From assembly GCA_964057225.1 (NCBI GenBank), contig OZ059898.1:16035267-16099266 (forward strand): DNA of 64,000 nt, read 5' to 3'. The position numbers and the translations under genes are program-made. This stretch comes from Auanema rhodensis (taxonomy: Eukaryota; Nematoda; Chromadorea; Rhabditida; Rhabditidae). The notes under the pieces are model-generated. The model was not told the origin of the DNA, made no database searches, and saw only the letters and a program-made list of their open reading frames with translations. Each line of letters starts with the position of its first letter. The stretch's first letter is position 1. Below, in pieces: positions 1 to 9,953 of the stretch.

Positions 1-1480
1 TTTCAAAAGTTTCTTTATTGCCCGAAAATCCGGTTGCTGTAATGTTTTGTGTTGCTAAGGTATTCAAGTTGCATGTCTCAGCTGTCTTTTGATGGATGAA
101 GCTTTGAGTTGCTCCGGGGTCAAGAAATATGGTTTTAGTATGATAAGTGTTTGTTAAAGGATTTAAGAGAGAGATTTGAGAAGTCATGAGGTAAGCGGGA
201 GAAGGATGGAAAGATTTAGATATAGTGGTGCAATTCATGGACGGTTTAGTAATTTTGATGGTTGGCTTAGGTAGGCATAAAGTATAATTATGCTCTTTTT
301 TGCAGTTTCGGCAACTTTCGAATTTGCACTTACTGCTTGAGTGTGTTGGACTAAAGCAAATCCAACACCTATTTTTTCTCTTTATAATCTCTCTTCGTTC
401 TTGGGGGGTGGTTATCGTGGGGCATTTTGTAGGGCGATGACCCTGCTTATCGCAAAAAACGCAGGGTCGTTCTGATTTTTCTGAGGATTTGATGGGTTTT
501 GAGAAAAAAGGCTGAGTTTGGTCTCGATACTGAGGTTCGGATCGTTCTCGTCTTAAATAAGCCGAGGTTTCCTTTGAGTATGCTATACCCTCTATGTCCT
601 TCAGAATTTGACTTATAGTATTTTCGCCGGGCGATCGCCAACAGCGCATATCTATAATTTCTTCAGGAAATTTCTCAGATATCTCTGTGACCCAAGCTGG
701 GTCTTCAGTATTGTATATATATTGAGATCTTGCTCTGTCGAGTTGGTCGAGCAAAGCTCGAATCTCATTAACTCGGGATCTCAAAGAGGTGGGGTCGGAT
801 TTTGCGACAGGTAATCTCCTGATATTACGGTATATGCGAAAGTCAACCGCTAATATCGGTTGATATGTGTTTTGTAAGGTTTCGATTATTTGGTGATAAA
901 ATTCGCCGTTTAAAGGCTTATTCTCGAGATGAACCCTGGCAGGTCCTTGTAGGGCTTCTGCCAAAAAAATGTTTTTCTGTTGTATATTTAGGCTAGGTTC
1001 ATTGTGAATGAGGGTTTTGAATTGGTTCCAGAAGAGTGGAAATGTTAAGGAGTCTCCGTTAAATGTGGGAATCGAAAGTTGAGGTGTTTTAACGGAGAGA
1101 CCAAAGCTAGTTCGCGTTGGTCTTTTATTCCGATCCGACTCTTGGTCGTCTTCGGAATCGGGGAGGGGTTGTTTTTTAGCTGTTTTGGTTTCTAGTTCCA
1201 AAATCAGGATGTTCGCTCTTGTTACTGTGTCAGCATGAAGCGTGGTTACCTCGTTTATTCTTCTGTTCAATTCAGAAAACGTAGGTTCGGGGAGAAGAGA
1301 AGCAAGAGTAGCGAGAGATGATTCTTCAGACCTAAGTTGTGTGAGAGATGTGTGTAGGCGTAGAAGCGAAATGTTTTCTTGGTTCTCAGTTTTAGTTTTT
1401 ATGAGTAGTTTGGCTAGTTGCTCAAATTTGTCTGCGAAATTGTGGAGTTTTTCATTGAAAACTTCTTCAGTACGGTCCAT
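1..1480 (-). CDS. BEL/Pao retrotransposon Gag-protease, partial (runs off left edge)
   Basis: One uninterrupted minus-strand frame opens at the ATG at 1480 and is still open at base 1, at least 493 codons. It starts with a charged helical stretch. Near residues 350-400 come three retroviral-type zinc knuckles: CVFC-H-C (about 432-473), CWIC-H-C (about 328-367) and a CRNC-H-C variant (about 260-310). This triple knuckle is typical of BEL/Pao Gag. Downstream, at about 100-125, the motif FLDPGATQSFI sits where the aspartic protease active site belongs, but the usual D-T/S-G is D-P-G. Reverse transcriptase, RNase H and integrase would lie left of the window. The lack of any stop or frameshift suggests a recent insertion. 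The family call rests on motif architecture, not a search. Confidence 0.85.
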   Translation of the reverse strand, partial: MDRTEEVFNEKLHNFADKFEQLAKLLIKTKTENQENISLLRLHTSLTQLRSEESSLATLASLLPEPTFSELNRRINEVTTLHADTVTRANILILELETKTAKKQPLPDSEDDQESDRNKRPTRTSFGLSVKTPQLSIPTFNGDSLTFPLFWNQFKTLIHNEPSLNIQQKNIFLAEALQGPARVHLENKPLNGEFYHQIIETLQNTYQPILAVDFRIYRNIRRLPVAKSDPTSLRSRVNEIRALLDQLDRARSQYIYNTEDPAWVTEISEKFPEEIIDMRCWRSPGENTISQILKDIEGIAYSKETSAYLRRERSEPQYRDQTQPFFSKPIKSSEKSERPCVFCDKQGHRPTKCPTITTPQERREIIKRKNRCWICFSPTHSSSKCKFESCRNCKKEHNYTLCLPKPTIKITKPSMNCTTISKSFHPSPAYLMTSQISLLNPLTNTYHTKTIFLDPGATQSFIHQKTAETCNLNTLATQNITATGFSGNKETFE

Positions 1481-1730
1481 TGCTACCGTTTTTTGATTTT
1501 TTGATGCAAAATGTATGACTTTTGAATTTCTTAGTTGAATTGTTGCAAAATGTGTTGGTAACTTTTTTGATTTTGAGATTGAGATAGAGATAGAGATTCA
1601 GATGAGATGAGATGAAGCAAAGAAGTTTAAAGAATGTGATGATGAAGAAAAGTAAACAAAGGAACTGAGAAATAAAAAGTGAGAATAGAAAATAATACAA
1701 ATAAGGTTTCTAACAATTGATACCTGATTT

Positions 1731-1743
1731 GGACGATGCACCA
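1731..1743 (-). other. Candidate primer-binding site of the BEL/Pao element
   Basis: On the element strand the sequence from 1743 reads TGGTGCATCGTCC. Its first ten bases are complementary to a CCA-tailed tRNA ending in CGATGCA, the 3' end expected of animal tRNA-Gly. It lies about 250 bases before the Gag start and three bases after a CA dinucleotide that could end the LTR. It does not match the tRNA-Trp of the neighbouring array. Confidence 0.45.
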
Positions 1744-1746
1744 ATT

Positions 1747-2185
1747 TGGACTATGTATCCAAGAGTTATTCCAGAGGAATAGTTGTAGTATTACACGTTC
1801 GACGTGATACAGGAGTTAATACCGTTTAGGAGTATTAACGGAGGCTGATACTCGAAGAGAGTATTATCAGGGTTGAACTTCGCAGATTTGAGTTTAAAAG
1901 GTTTATTAAATAAAGATGGTACAGTGGTAGAAAAGTTAGATTCGAAAGTGAAGGTTTCTTGGGTTTATATATGATTTAGCTTAAGGGTGATATTTGATAT
2001 TTGAATAGAAAGGTCACGTTAATGTAAACTATAGAGGTGATAAAAGTTCAACATTCTTTGAGAATGTTGCGCAATAGGTTAATGATACAATTATTCGGTT
2101 AATAGATAATGGTTTAGTATTTCAGAAGAGTTATGTTTATATTGTAAATCATTATATTTTGTTAATAGTCAGGCATTTGCCGACA
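1747..2185 (-). mobile_element. Candidate 5' LTR of the BEL/Pao element
   Basis: Read on the minus strand, the segment opens with TGTCGGCAAATGCC at 2185, directly against the tRNA array, and ends in CA near 1747, just before the candidate primer site. It holds an AATAAA signal at 1907-1902 and a cluster of three hairpins (1788-1870). The 3' LTR is outside the window, so the boundaries rest on junction position and TG...CA ends only. Confidence 0.5.
1788..1870. repeat. Three consecutive stem-loops inside the LTR
   Basis: Three inverted repeats follow each other: 1788-1810 (a 9-bp stem with a two-base bulge), 1815-1839 (perfect 8-bp arms GTTAATAC/GTATTAAC) and 1845-1870 (a 9-bp stem with a three-base bulge). 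Each contains a GTATTA arm. They may be RNA structures of the R/U5 leader or decayed copies of one hairpin. Confidence 0.6.
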
Positions 2186-2358
2186 TCATATTAGGGTCGA
2201 TTCCAAAGTGTTTCATAACTGCAAATCTGAGATGCTTCATAAACATACAAGTTGGAACAGAGTGAAAGTGTTTCATAACTGCAAATCTGTGATGCTTCAT
2301 GAACATAAAAGATAGAACAGAGTAAAATGAAGTTGCATCCACTTGTTTTTAAAAATTT

Positions 2359-2430
2359 TGACCACTGAGCGGATCGAACGCCCAACCTTTCGATCTGGAG
2401 TCGAACGCGCTACCATTTCGCCAAGCAGTC
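2359..2430 (-). tRNA. tRNA-Trp-like copy 1 (D-stem variant)
   Basis: Anticodon CCA. The D stem reads GCGA instead of GCGC, breaking the 13-22 pair. Three 60-bp units to its right. Confidence 0.65.
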
Positions 2431-2661
2431 ATATTAGGGTCGCTTCCAAAGTGTTTCATAACTGCAAATCTGAGATGCTTCATAAACATACAAGTTGGAA
2501 CAGAGTAAAAGTGTTTCATAACTGCAAATCTGAGATGCTTCATGAACATACAAGTTGGAACACAGTAAAAGTGTTTCATAACTGCAAATCTGTGATGCTT
2601 CATGAACATAAAAGATAGAACAGAGTAAAATGAAGTTGCATCGACTTGTTTTTAAAAATTT

Positions 2662-2733
2662 TGACCACTGAGCGGATCGAACGCCCAACCTTTCGATCTG
2701 GAGTCGAACGCGCTACCATTGCGCCAAGCAGTC
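2662..2733 (-). tRNA. tRNA-Trp(CCA) copy 2, array consensus
   Basis: The reference copy. It folds into a full 72-nt cloverleaf: acceptor GACTGCT/AGTGGTC (two G-U pairs), D stem GCGC/GCGC, anticodon stem TTCGA/TCGAA around loop CTCCAGA (anticodon CCA), T stem GGGCG/CGCTC with loop TTCGATC, discriminator A. Internal pol III promoters are present: box A TGGCGCAATGG and a box B-like GTTCGATCC. A T5 run follows three bases after the gene. No intron. One unit to its right. Confidence 0.93.
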
Positions 2734-2842
2734 ATATTAGGGTCGCTTCCAAAGTGTTTCATAACTGCAAATCTGTGATGCTTCATGGACAAAAGTTGGA
2801 ATAGAGTAAAATGAAGTTGCATCGACTTGTTTTTTAAAATTT

Positions 2843-2914
2843 TGACCACTGAGCGGATCGAACGCCCAACCTTTCGATCTGGAGTCGAACGCGCTACCAT
2901 TGCGCCAAGCAGTC
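2843..2914 (-). tRNA. tRNA-Trp(CCA) copy 3
   Basis: Consensus body; the downstream T run is shortened to four. One unit to its right. Confidence 0.88.
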
Positions 2915-3025
2915 ATATTAGGGTCGCTTCCAAAGTGTTTCATAACTGCAAATCTGTGATGCTTCATGAACATAAAATTTGGAACAGGGTAAAATGAAGT
3001 TGCATCGACTTGTTTTTAAAAATTT

Positions 3026-3097
3026 TGACCACTGAGCGGATCGAACGCCCAACCTTTCGATCTGGAGTCGAACGCGCTACCATTGCGCCAAGCAGTC
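3026..3097 (-). tRNA. tRNA-Trp(CCA) copy 4
   Basis: Consensus. One unit to its right. Confidence 0.9.
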
Positions 3098-3208
3098 ATA
3101 TTAGGGTCGCTTCCAAAGTGTTTCATAACTGCAAATCTGTGATGCTTCATGAACATAAAATTTGGAACAGAGTAAAATGAAGTTGCATCGACTTGTTTTT
3201 AAAAATTT

Positions 3209-3280
3209 TGACCACTGAGCGGATCGAACGCCCAACCTTTCGATCTGGAGTCGAACGCGCTACCATTGCGCCAAGCAGTC
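3209..3280 (-). tRNA. tRNA-Trp(CCA) copy 5
   Basis: Consensus. Three units to its right. Confidence 0.9.
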
Positions 3281-3511
3281 ATATTAGGGTTGCTTCCAAA
3301 GTGTTTCATAACTGCAAATCTGATATGCTTCATGAACATAAAAGTTGGAACAGAGTAAAAGTGTTTCATAACTGCAAATCTGAGATGCTTCATAAACATA
3401 CAAGTTGGAACAGAGTGAAAGTGTTTCATAACTGCAAATCTGTGATACTCCATGAACATAAAATTTGGAACAGAGTAAAATGAAGTTGCATCGACTTGTT
3501 TTTAAAAATTT

Positions 3512-3583
3512 TGACCACTGAGCGGATCGAACGCCCAACCTTTCGATCTGGAGTCGAACGCGCTACCATTGCGCCAAGCAGTC
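3512..3583 (-). tRNA. tRNA-Trp(CCA) copy 6
   Basis: Consensus. Two units to its right. Confidence 0.9.
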
Positions 3584-3754
3584 ATATTAGGGTTGCTTCC
3601 AAAGTGTTTCATAACTGCAAATCTGAGATGCTTCATGAACATACAAGTTGGAACAGAGTAGAAGTGTTTCATAACTGCAAATCTGAGATGCTTCATGAAC
3701 ATAAAAGATAGAACAGAGTAAAATGAAGTTGCATCGACTTGTTTTTAAAAATTT

Positions 3755-3826
3755 TGACCACTGAGCGGATCGAACGCCCAACCTTTCGATCTGGAGTCGA
3801 ACGCGCTACCATTGCGCCAAGCAGTC
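3755..3826 (-). tRNA. tRNA-Trp(CCA) copy 7
   Basis: Consensus. Three units to its right. Confidence 0.9.
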
Positions 3827-4057
3827 ATATTAGGGTCGCTTCCAAAGTGTTTCATAACTGCAAATCTGAGATGCTTCATAAACATACAAGTTGGAACAGA
3901 GTAAAAGTGTTTCATAACTGCAAATCTGAGATGCTTCATGAACATACAAGTTGGAACACAGTAAAAGTGTTTCATAACTGCAAATCTGAGATGCTTCATG
4001 AACATAAAATTTGGAACAGAGTAAAATGAAGTTGCATCGACTTGTTTTTAAAAATTT

Positions 4058-4129
4058 TGACCACTGAGCGGATCGAACGCCCAACCTTTCGATCTGGAGT
4101 CGAACGCGCTACCATTGCGCCAAGCAGTC
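4058..4129 (-). tRNA. tRNA-Trp(CCA) copy 8
   Basis: Consensus. Two units to its right. Confidence 0.9.
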
Positions 4130-4300
4130 ATATTAGGGTCGATTCCAAAGTGTTTCATAACTGCAAATCTGAGATGCTTCATAAACATACAAGTTGGAAC
4201 AGAGTGAAAGTGTTTCATAACTGCAAATCTGTGATGCTTCATGAACATAAAAGATAGAACAGAGTAAAATGAAGTTGCATCGACTTGTTTTTAAAAATTT

Positions 4301-4372
4301 TGACCACTGAGCGGATCGAACGCCCAACCTTTCGATCTGGAGTCGAACGCGCTACCATTTCGCCAAGCAGTC
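4301..4372 (-). tRNA. tRNA-Trp-like copy 9 (D-stem variant)
   Basis: Same GCGA D-stem change as copy 1, its 1,942-bp duplicate. Three units to its right. Confidence 0.65.
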
Positions 4373-4603
4373 ATATTAGGGTCGCTTCCAAAGTGTTTCA
4401 TAACTGCAAATCTGAGATGCTTCATAAACATACAAGTTGGAACAGAGTAAAAGTGTTTCATAACTGCAAATCTGAGATGCTTCATGAACATACAAGTTGG
4501 AACACAGTAAAAGTGTTTCATAACTGCAAATCTGTGATGCTTCATGAACATAAAAGATAGAACAGAGTAAAATGAAGTTGCATCGACTTGTTTTTAAAAA
4601 TTT

Positions 4604-4675
4604 TGACCACTGAGCGGATCGAACGCCCAACCTTTCGATCTGGAGTCGAACGCGCTACCATTGCGCCAAGCAGTC
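4604..4675 (-). tRNA. tRNA-Trp(CCA) copy 10
   Basis: Consensus. One unit to its right. Confidence 0.9.
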
Positions 4676-4784
4676 ATATTAGGGTCGCTTCCAAAGTGTT
4701 TCATAACTGCAAATCTGTGATGCTTCATGGACAAAAGTTGGAATAGAGTAAAATGAAGTTGCATCGACTTGTTTTTTAAAATTT

Positions 4785-4856
4785 TGACCACTGAGCGGAT
4801 CGAACGCCCAACCTTTCGATCTGGAGTCGAACGCGCTACCATTGCGCCAAGCAGTC
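4785..4856 (-). tRNA. tRNA-Trp(CCA) copy 11
   Basis: Consensus body, T4 terminator. One unit to its right. Confidence 0.88.
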
Positions 4857-4967
4857 ATATTAGGGTCGCTTCCAAAGTGTTTCATAACTGCAAATCTGTG
4901 ATGCTTCATGAACATAAAATTTGGAACAGGGTAAAATGAAGTTGCATCGACTTGTTTTTAAAAATTT

Positions 4968-5039
4968 TGACCACTGAGCGGATCGAACGCCCAACCTTTC
5001 GATCTGGAGTCGAACGCGCTACCATTGCGCCAAGCAGTC
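4968..5039 (-). tRNA. tRNA-Trp(CCA) copy 12
   Basis: Consensus. One unit to its right. Confidence 0.9.
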
Positions 5040-5150
5040 ATATTAGGGTCGCTTCCAAAGTGTTTCATAACTGCAAATCTGTGATGCTTCATGAACATAA
5101 AATTTGGAACAGAGTAAAATGAAGTTGCATCGACTTGTTTTTAAAAATTT

Positions 5151-5222
5151 TGACCACTGAGCGGATCGAACGCCCAACCTTTCGATCTGGAGTCGAACGC
5201 GCTACCATTGCGCCAAGCAGTC
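5151..5222 (-). tRNA. tRNA-Trp(CCA) copy 13
   Basis: Consensus. Three units to its right. Confidence 0.9.
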
Positions 5223-5453
5223 ATATTAGGGTTGCTTCCAAAGTGTTTCATAACTGCAAATCTGATATGCTTCATGAACATAAAAGTTGGAACAGAGTAA
5301 AAGTGTTTCATAACTGCAAATCTGAGATGCTTCATAAACATACAAGTTGGAACAGAGTGAAAGTGTTTCATAACTGCAAATCTGTGATACTCCATGAACA
5401 TAAAATTTGGAACAGAGTAAAATGAAGTTGCATCGACTTGTTTTTAAAAATTT

Positions 5454-5525
5454 TGACCACTGAGCGGATCGAACGCCCAACCTTTCGATCTGGAGTCGAA
5501 CGCGCTACCATTGCGCCAAGCAGTC
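5454..5525 (-). tRNA. tRNA-Trp(CCA) copy 14
   Basis: Consensus. Two units to its right. Confidence 0.9.
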
Positions 5526-5696
5526 ATATTAGGGTTGCTTCCAAAGTGTTTCATAACTGCAAATCTGAGATGCTTCATGAACATACAAGTTGGAACACAG
5601 TAAAAGTGTTTCATAACTGCAAATCTGAGATGCTTCATGAACATAAAAGATAGAACAGAGTAAAATGAAGTTGCATCGACTTGTTTTTAAAAATTT

Positions 5697-5768
5697 TGAC
5701 CACTGAGCGGATCGAACGCCCAACCTTTCGATCTGGAGTCGAACGCGCTACCATTGCGCCAAGCAGTC
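5697..5768 (-). tRNA. tRNA-Trp(CCA) copy 15
   Basis: Consensus. Two units to its right. Confidence 0.9.
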
Positions 5769-5939
5769 ATATTAGGGTCGATTCCAAAGTGTTTCATAAC
5801 TGCAAATCTGAGATGCTTCATAAACATACAAGTTGGAACAGAGTGAAAGTGTTTCATAACTGCAAATCTGTGATGCTTCATGAACATAAAAGATAGAACA
5901 GAGTAAAATGAAGTTGCATCGACTTGTTTTTAAAAATTT

Positions 5940-6011
5940 TGACCACTGAGCGGATCGAACGCCCAACCTTTCGATCTGGAGTCGAACGCGCTACCATTGC
6001 GCCAAGCAGTC
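5940..6011 (-). tRNA. tRNA-Trp(CCA) copy 16
   Basis: Consensus. Four units to its right. Confidence 0.9.
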
Positions 6012-6301
6012 ATATTAGGGTCGCTTCCAAAGTGTTTCATACCTGCAAATCTGAGATGCTTCATAAACATACAAGTTGGAACAGAGTAAAAGTGTTTCAT
6101 AACTGCAAATCTGAGATGCTTCATGAACATACAAGTTGGAACAGAGTAAAAGTGTTTCATAACTGCAAATCTGAGATGCTTCATGAACATACAAGTTGGA
6201 ACACAGTAAAAGTGTTTCATAACTGCAAATCTGAGATGCTTCATGAACATAAAATTTGGAACAGAGTAAAATGAAGTTGCATCGACTTTTTTTTAAAATT
6301 T

Positions 6302-6373
6302 TGACCACTGAGCGGATCGAACGACCAACCTTTCGATCTGGAGTCGAACGCGCTACCATTGCGCCAAGCAGTC
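6302..6373 (-). tRNA. tRNA-Trp-like copy 17 (T-stem variant)
   Basis: The T stem reads GGTCG instead of GGGCG, giving one mismatch. T4 terminator. One unit to its right. Confidence 0.65.
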
Positions 6374-6484
6374 ATATTAGGGTCGCTTCCAAAGTGTTTC
6401 ATAACTGCAAATCTGTGATGCTTCATGACCATAAAAGATAGAACAGAGTAAAATGAAGTTGCATCGACTTGTTTTTAAAAATTT

Positions 6485-6556
6485 TGACCACTGAGCGGAT
6501 CGAACGCCCAACCTTTCGATCTGGAGTCGAACGCGCTACCATTGCGCCAAGCAGTC
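6485..6556 (-). tRNA. tRNA-Trp(CCA) copy 18
   Basis: Consensus. Two units to its right. Confidence 0.9.
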
Positions 6557-6727
6557 ATATTAGGGTCGATTCCAAAGTGTTTCATAACTGCAAATCTGAG
6601 ATGCTTCATAAACATACAAGTTGGAACAGAGTGAAAGTGTTTCATAACTGCAAATCTGTGATGCTTCATGAACATAAAAGATAGAACAGAGTAAAATGAA
6701 GTTGCATCGACTTGTTTTTAAAAATTT

Positions 6728-6799
6728 TGACCACTGAGCGGATCGAACGCCCAACCTTTCGATCTGGAGTCGAACGCGCTACCATTTCGCCAAGCAGTC
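6728..6799 (-). tRNA. tRNA-Trp-like copy 19 (D-stem variant)
   Basis: GCGA D-stem change shared with copies 1 and 9. Two units to its right. Confidence 0.65.
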
Positions 6800-6970
6800 A
6801 TATTAGGGTCGCTTCCAAAGTGTTTCATAACTGCAAATCTGAGATGCTTCATAAACATACAAGTTGGAACAGAGTAAAAGTGTTTCATAACTGCAAATCT
6901 GAGATGCTTCATGAACATAAAAGATAGAACAGAGTAAAATGAAGTTGCATCGACTTGTTTTTAAAAATTT

Positions 6971-7042
6971 TGACCACTGAGCGGATCGAACGCCCAACCT
7001 TTCGATCTGGAGTCGAACGCGCTACCATTGCGCCAAGCAGTC
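6971..7042 (-). tRNA. tRNA-Trp(CCA) copy 20
   Basis: Consensus. One unit to its right. Confidence 0.9.
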
Positions 7043-7151
7043 ATATTAGGGTCGCTTCCAAAGTGTTTCATAACTGCAAATCTGTGATGCTTCATGGACA
7101 AAAGTTGGAATAGAGTAAAATGAAGTTGCATCGACTTGTTTTTTAAAATTT

Positions 7152-7223
7152 TGACCACTGAGCGGATCGAACGCCCAACCTTTCGATCTGGAGTCGAACG
7201 CGCTATCATTGCGCCAAGCAGTC
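7152..7223 (-). tRNA. tRNA-Trp-like copy 21 (D-loop variant)
   Basis: The D loop reads AATGATA, losing one of the two conserved loop guanines that contact the T loop. T4 terminator. One unit to its right. Confidence 0.65.
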
Positions 7224-7334
7224 ATATTAGGGTCGCTTCCAAAGTGTTTCATAACTGCAAATCTGTGATGCTTCATGAACATAAAAGATAGAACAGAGTA
7301 AAATGAAGTTGCATCGACTTGTTTTTAAAAATTT

Positions 7335-7406
7335 TGACCACTGAGCGGATCGAACGCCCAACCTTTCGATCTGGAGTCGAACGCGCTACCATTGCGCCAA
7401 GCAGTC
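7335..7406 (-). tRNA. tRNA-Trp(CCA) copy 22
   Basis: Consensus. Two units to its right. Confidence 0.9.
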
Positions 7407-7577
7407 ATATTAGGGTCGCTTCCAAAGTGTTTCATAACTGCAAATCTGAGATGCTTCATAAACATACAAGTTGGAACATAGTAAAAATGTTTCATATCTG
7501 CAAATCTGAGATGCTTCGTGAACATAAAAGTTGGAACAGAGTAAAATGAAGTTGCATCGACTTGTTTTTAAAAATTT

Positions 7578-7649
7578 TGACCACTGAGCGGATCGAACGC
7601 CCAACCTTTCGATCTGGAGTCGAACGCGCTACCATTGCGCCAAGCAGTC
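7578..7649 (-). tRNA. tRNA-Trp(CCA) copy 23
   Basis: Consensus. One unit to its right. Confidence 0.9.
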
Positions 7650-7760
7650 ATATTAGGGTCGCTTCCAAAGTGTTTCATAACTGCAAATCTGTGATGCTTC
7701 ATGAACATAAAAGATAGAACAGAGTAAAATGAAGTTGCATCGACTTGTTTTCAAAAATTT

Positions 7761-7832
7761 TGACCACTGAGCGGATCGAACGCCCAACCTTTCGATCTGG
7801 AGTCGAACGCGCTACCATTGCGCCAAGCAGTC
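7761..7832 (-). tRNA. tRNA-Trp(CCA) copy 24
   Basis: Consensus. Two units to its right. Confidence 0.9.
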
Positions 7833-8003
7833 ATATTAGGGTCGCTTCCAAAGTGTTTCATAACTGCAAATCTGAGATGCTTCATAAACATACAAGTTGG
7901 AACAGAGTAAAAGTGTTTCATAACTGCAAATCTGAGATGCTTCATGAACATAAAAGATAGAACAGAGTAAAATGAAGTTGCATCGACTTGTTTTTAAAAA
8001 TTT

Positions 8004-8075
8004 TGACCACTGAGCGGATCGAACGCCCAACCTTTCGATCTGGAGTCGAACGCGCTACCATTGCGCCAAGCAGTC
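8004..8075 (-). tRNA. tRNA-Trp(CCA) copy 25
   Basis: Consensus. One unit to its right. Confidence 0.9.
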
Positions 8076-8184
8076 ATATTAGGGTCGCTTCCAAAGTGTT
8101 TCATAACTGCAAATCTGTGATGCTTCATGGACAAAAGTTGGAATAGAGTAAAATGAAGTTGCATCGACTTGTTTTTAAAAATTT

Positions 8185-8256
8185 TGACCACTGAGCGGAT
8201 CGAACGCCCAACCTTTCGATCTGGAGTCGAACGCGCTACCATTGCGCCAAGCAGTC
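8185..8256 (-). tRNA. tRNA-Trp(CCA) copy 26
   Basis: Consensus. Three units to its right. Confidence 0.9.
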
Positions 8257-8487
8257 ATATTAGGGTTGCTTCCAAAGTGTTTCATAACTGCAAATCTGAG
8301 ATGCTTCATGAACATAAAAGTTGGAACAGAGTAAAAGTGTTTCATAACTGCAAATCTGAGATGCTTCATAAACATACAAGTTGGAACAGAGTGAAAGTGT
8401 TTCATAACTGCAAATCTGTGATACTCCATGAACATAAAAGATAGAACAGAGTAAAATGAAGTTGCATCGACTTGTTTTTAAAAATTT

Positions 8488-8559
8488 TGACCACTGAGCG
8501 GATCGAACGCCCAACCTTTCGATCTGGAGTCGAACGCGCTACCATTGCGCCAAGCAGTC
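8488..8559 (-). tRNA. tRNA-Trp(CCA) copy 27
   Basis: Consensus. Three units to its right, one with a single-base deletion. Confidence 0.9.
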
Positions 8560-8789
8560 ATATTAGGGTCGCTTCCAAAGTGCTTCATAACTGCAAATCT
8601 GAGATGCTTCATAAACATACAAGTTGGAACAGAGTAAAAGTGTTTCATAACTGCAAATCTGAGATGCTTCATGAACATACAAGTTGGAACACAGTAAAAG
8701 TGTTTCATAACTCAAATCTGAGATGCTTCATGAACATAAAATTTGGAACAGAGTAAAATGAAGTTGCATCGACTTGTTTTTAAAAATTT

Positions 8790-8861
8790 TGACCACTGAG
8801 CGGATCGAACGCCCAACCTTTCGATCTGGAGTCGAACGCGCTACCATTGCGCCAAGCAGTC
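8790..8861 (-). tRNA. tRNA-Trp(CCA) copy 28
   Basis: Consensus. Two units to its right. Confidence 0.9.
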
Positions 8862-9032
8862 ATATTAGGGTCGATTCCAAAGTGTTTCATAACTGCAAAT
8901 CTGAGATGCTTCATAAACATACAAGTTGGAACAGAGTAAAAGTGTTTCATAACTGCAAATCTGAGATGCTTCATGAACATAAAAGATAGAACAGAGTAAA
9001 ATGAAGTTGCATCGACTTGTTTTTAAAAATTT

Positions 9033-9104
9033 TGACCACTGAGCGGATCGAACGCCCAACCTTTCGATCTGGAGTCGAACGCGCTACCATTGCGCCAAGC
9101 AGTC
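9033..9104 (-). tRNA. tRNA-Trp(CCA) copy 29
   Basis: Consensus. Four units to its right. Confidence 0.9.
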
Positions 9105-9395
9105 ATATTAGGGTCGCTTCCAAAGTGTTTCATAACTGCAAATCTGAGATGCTTCATAAACATTCAAGTTGGAACAGAGTAAAAGTGTTTCATAACTGCA
9201 AATCTGAGATGCTTCATGAACATACAAGTTCGAACACAGTAAAAGTGTTTCATAACTGCAAATCTGAGATGCTTCATGAACATACAAGTTGGAACACAGT
9301 AAAAGTGTTTCATAACTGCGAATCTGTGATGCTTCATGAACATAAAAGATAGAACAGAGTAAAATGAAGTTGCATCGACTTGTTTTTAAAAATTT

Positions 9396-9467
9396 TGACC
9401 ACTGAGCGGATCGAACGCCCAACCTTTCGATCTGGAGTCGAACGCGCTACCATTGCGCCAAGCAGTG
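9396..9467 (-). tRNA. tRNA-Trp-like copy 30 (acceptor variant)
   Basis: Position 1 is C instead of G, so the first acceptor pair is C-C. Its duplicate at 11822 is intact. One unit to its right. Confidence 0.55.
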
Positions 9468-9578
9468 ATATTAGGGTTGCTTCCAAAGTGTTTCATAGCT
9501 GCAAATCTGAGATGCTTCATGAACATAAAAGTTCGAACAGAGTGAAATGAAGTTGCATCGACTTGTTTTTAAAAATTT

Positions 9579-9650
9579 TGACCACTGAGCGGATCGAACG
9601 CCCAACCTTTCGATCTGGAGTCGAACGCGCTACCATTGCGCCAAGCAGTC
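9579..9650 (-). tRNA. tRNA-Trp(CCA) copy 31
   Basis: Consensus. Three units to its right. Confidence 0.9.
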
Positions 9651-9881
9651 ATATTAGGGTTGCTTCCAAAGTGTTTCATAACTGCAAATCTGAGATGCTT
9701 CATGAACATACAAGTTGGAACAGAGTAGAAGTGTTTCATAACTGCAAATCTGAGATGCTTCATAAACATACAAGTTGGAACAGAGTGAAAGTGTTTCATA
9801 ACTGCAAATCTGTGATACTCCATGAACATAAAAGATAGAACAGAGTAAAATGAAGTTGCATCGACTTGTTTTTAAAAATTT

Positions 9882-9953
9882 TGACCACTGAGCGGATCGA
9901 ACGCCCAACCTTTCGATCTGGAGTCGAACGCGCTACCATTGCGCCAAGCAGTC
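9882..9953 (-). tRNA. tRNA-Trp(CCA) copy 32
   Basis: Consensus. Three units to its right. Confidence 0.9.

Larger units (their letters stand above)
2186..5592. repeat. 1,942-bp higher-order duplication
   Basis: The block 2186-3650 recurs at 4128-5592 with the same order of unit lengths and the same variants, including the D-stem variant tRNA at 2359 and 4301. Agreement is lost in the 60-bp unit after 3650/5592. One point difference was seen near 2340/4282. Confidence 0.85.

Noticed and set aside
1242-1700. Plus- and minus-strand short frames around the Gag start
   Set aside because: The plus frame overlaps the long minus-strand Gag frame; the minus frame (1467-1700) is in the untranslated leader and ends just inside Gag in another frame.
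1731-1743. Idea that the retroelement is primed by the array's own tRNA-Trp
   Set aside because: The primer-site candidate matches a tRNA ending in CGATGCA, not the tRNA-Trp 3' end AGTGGTCA.
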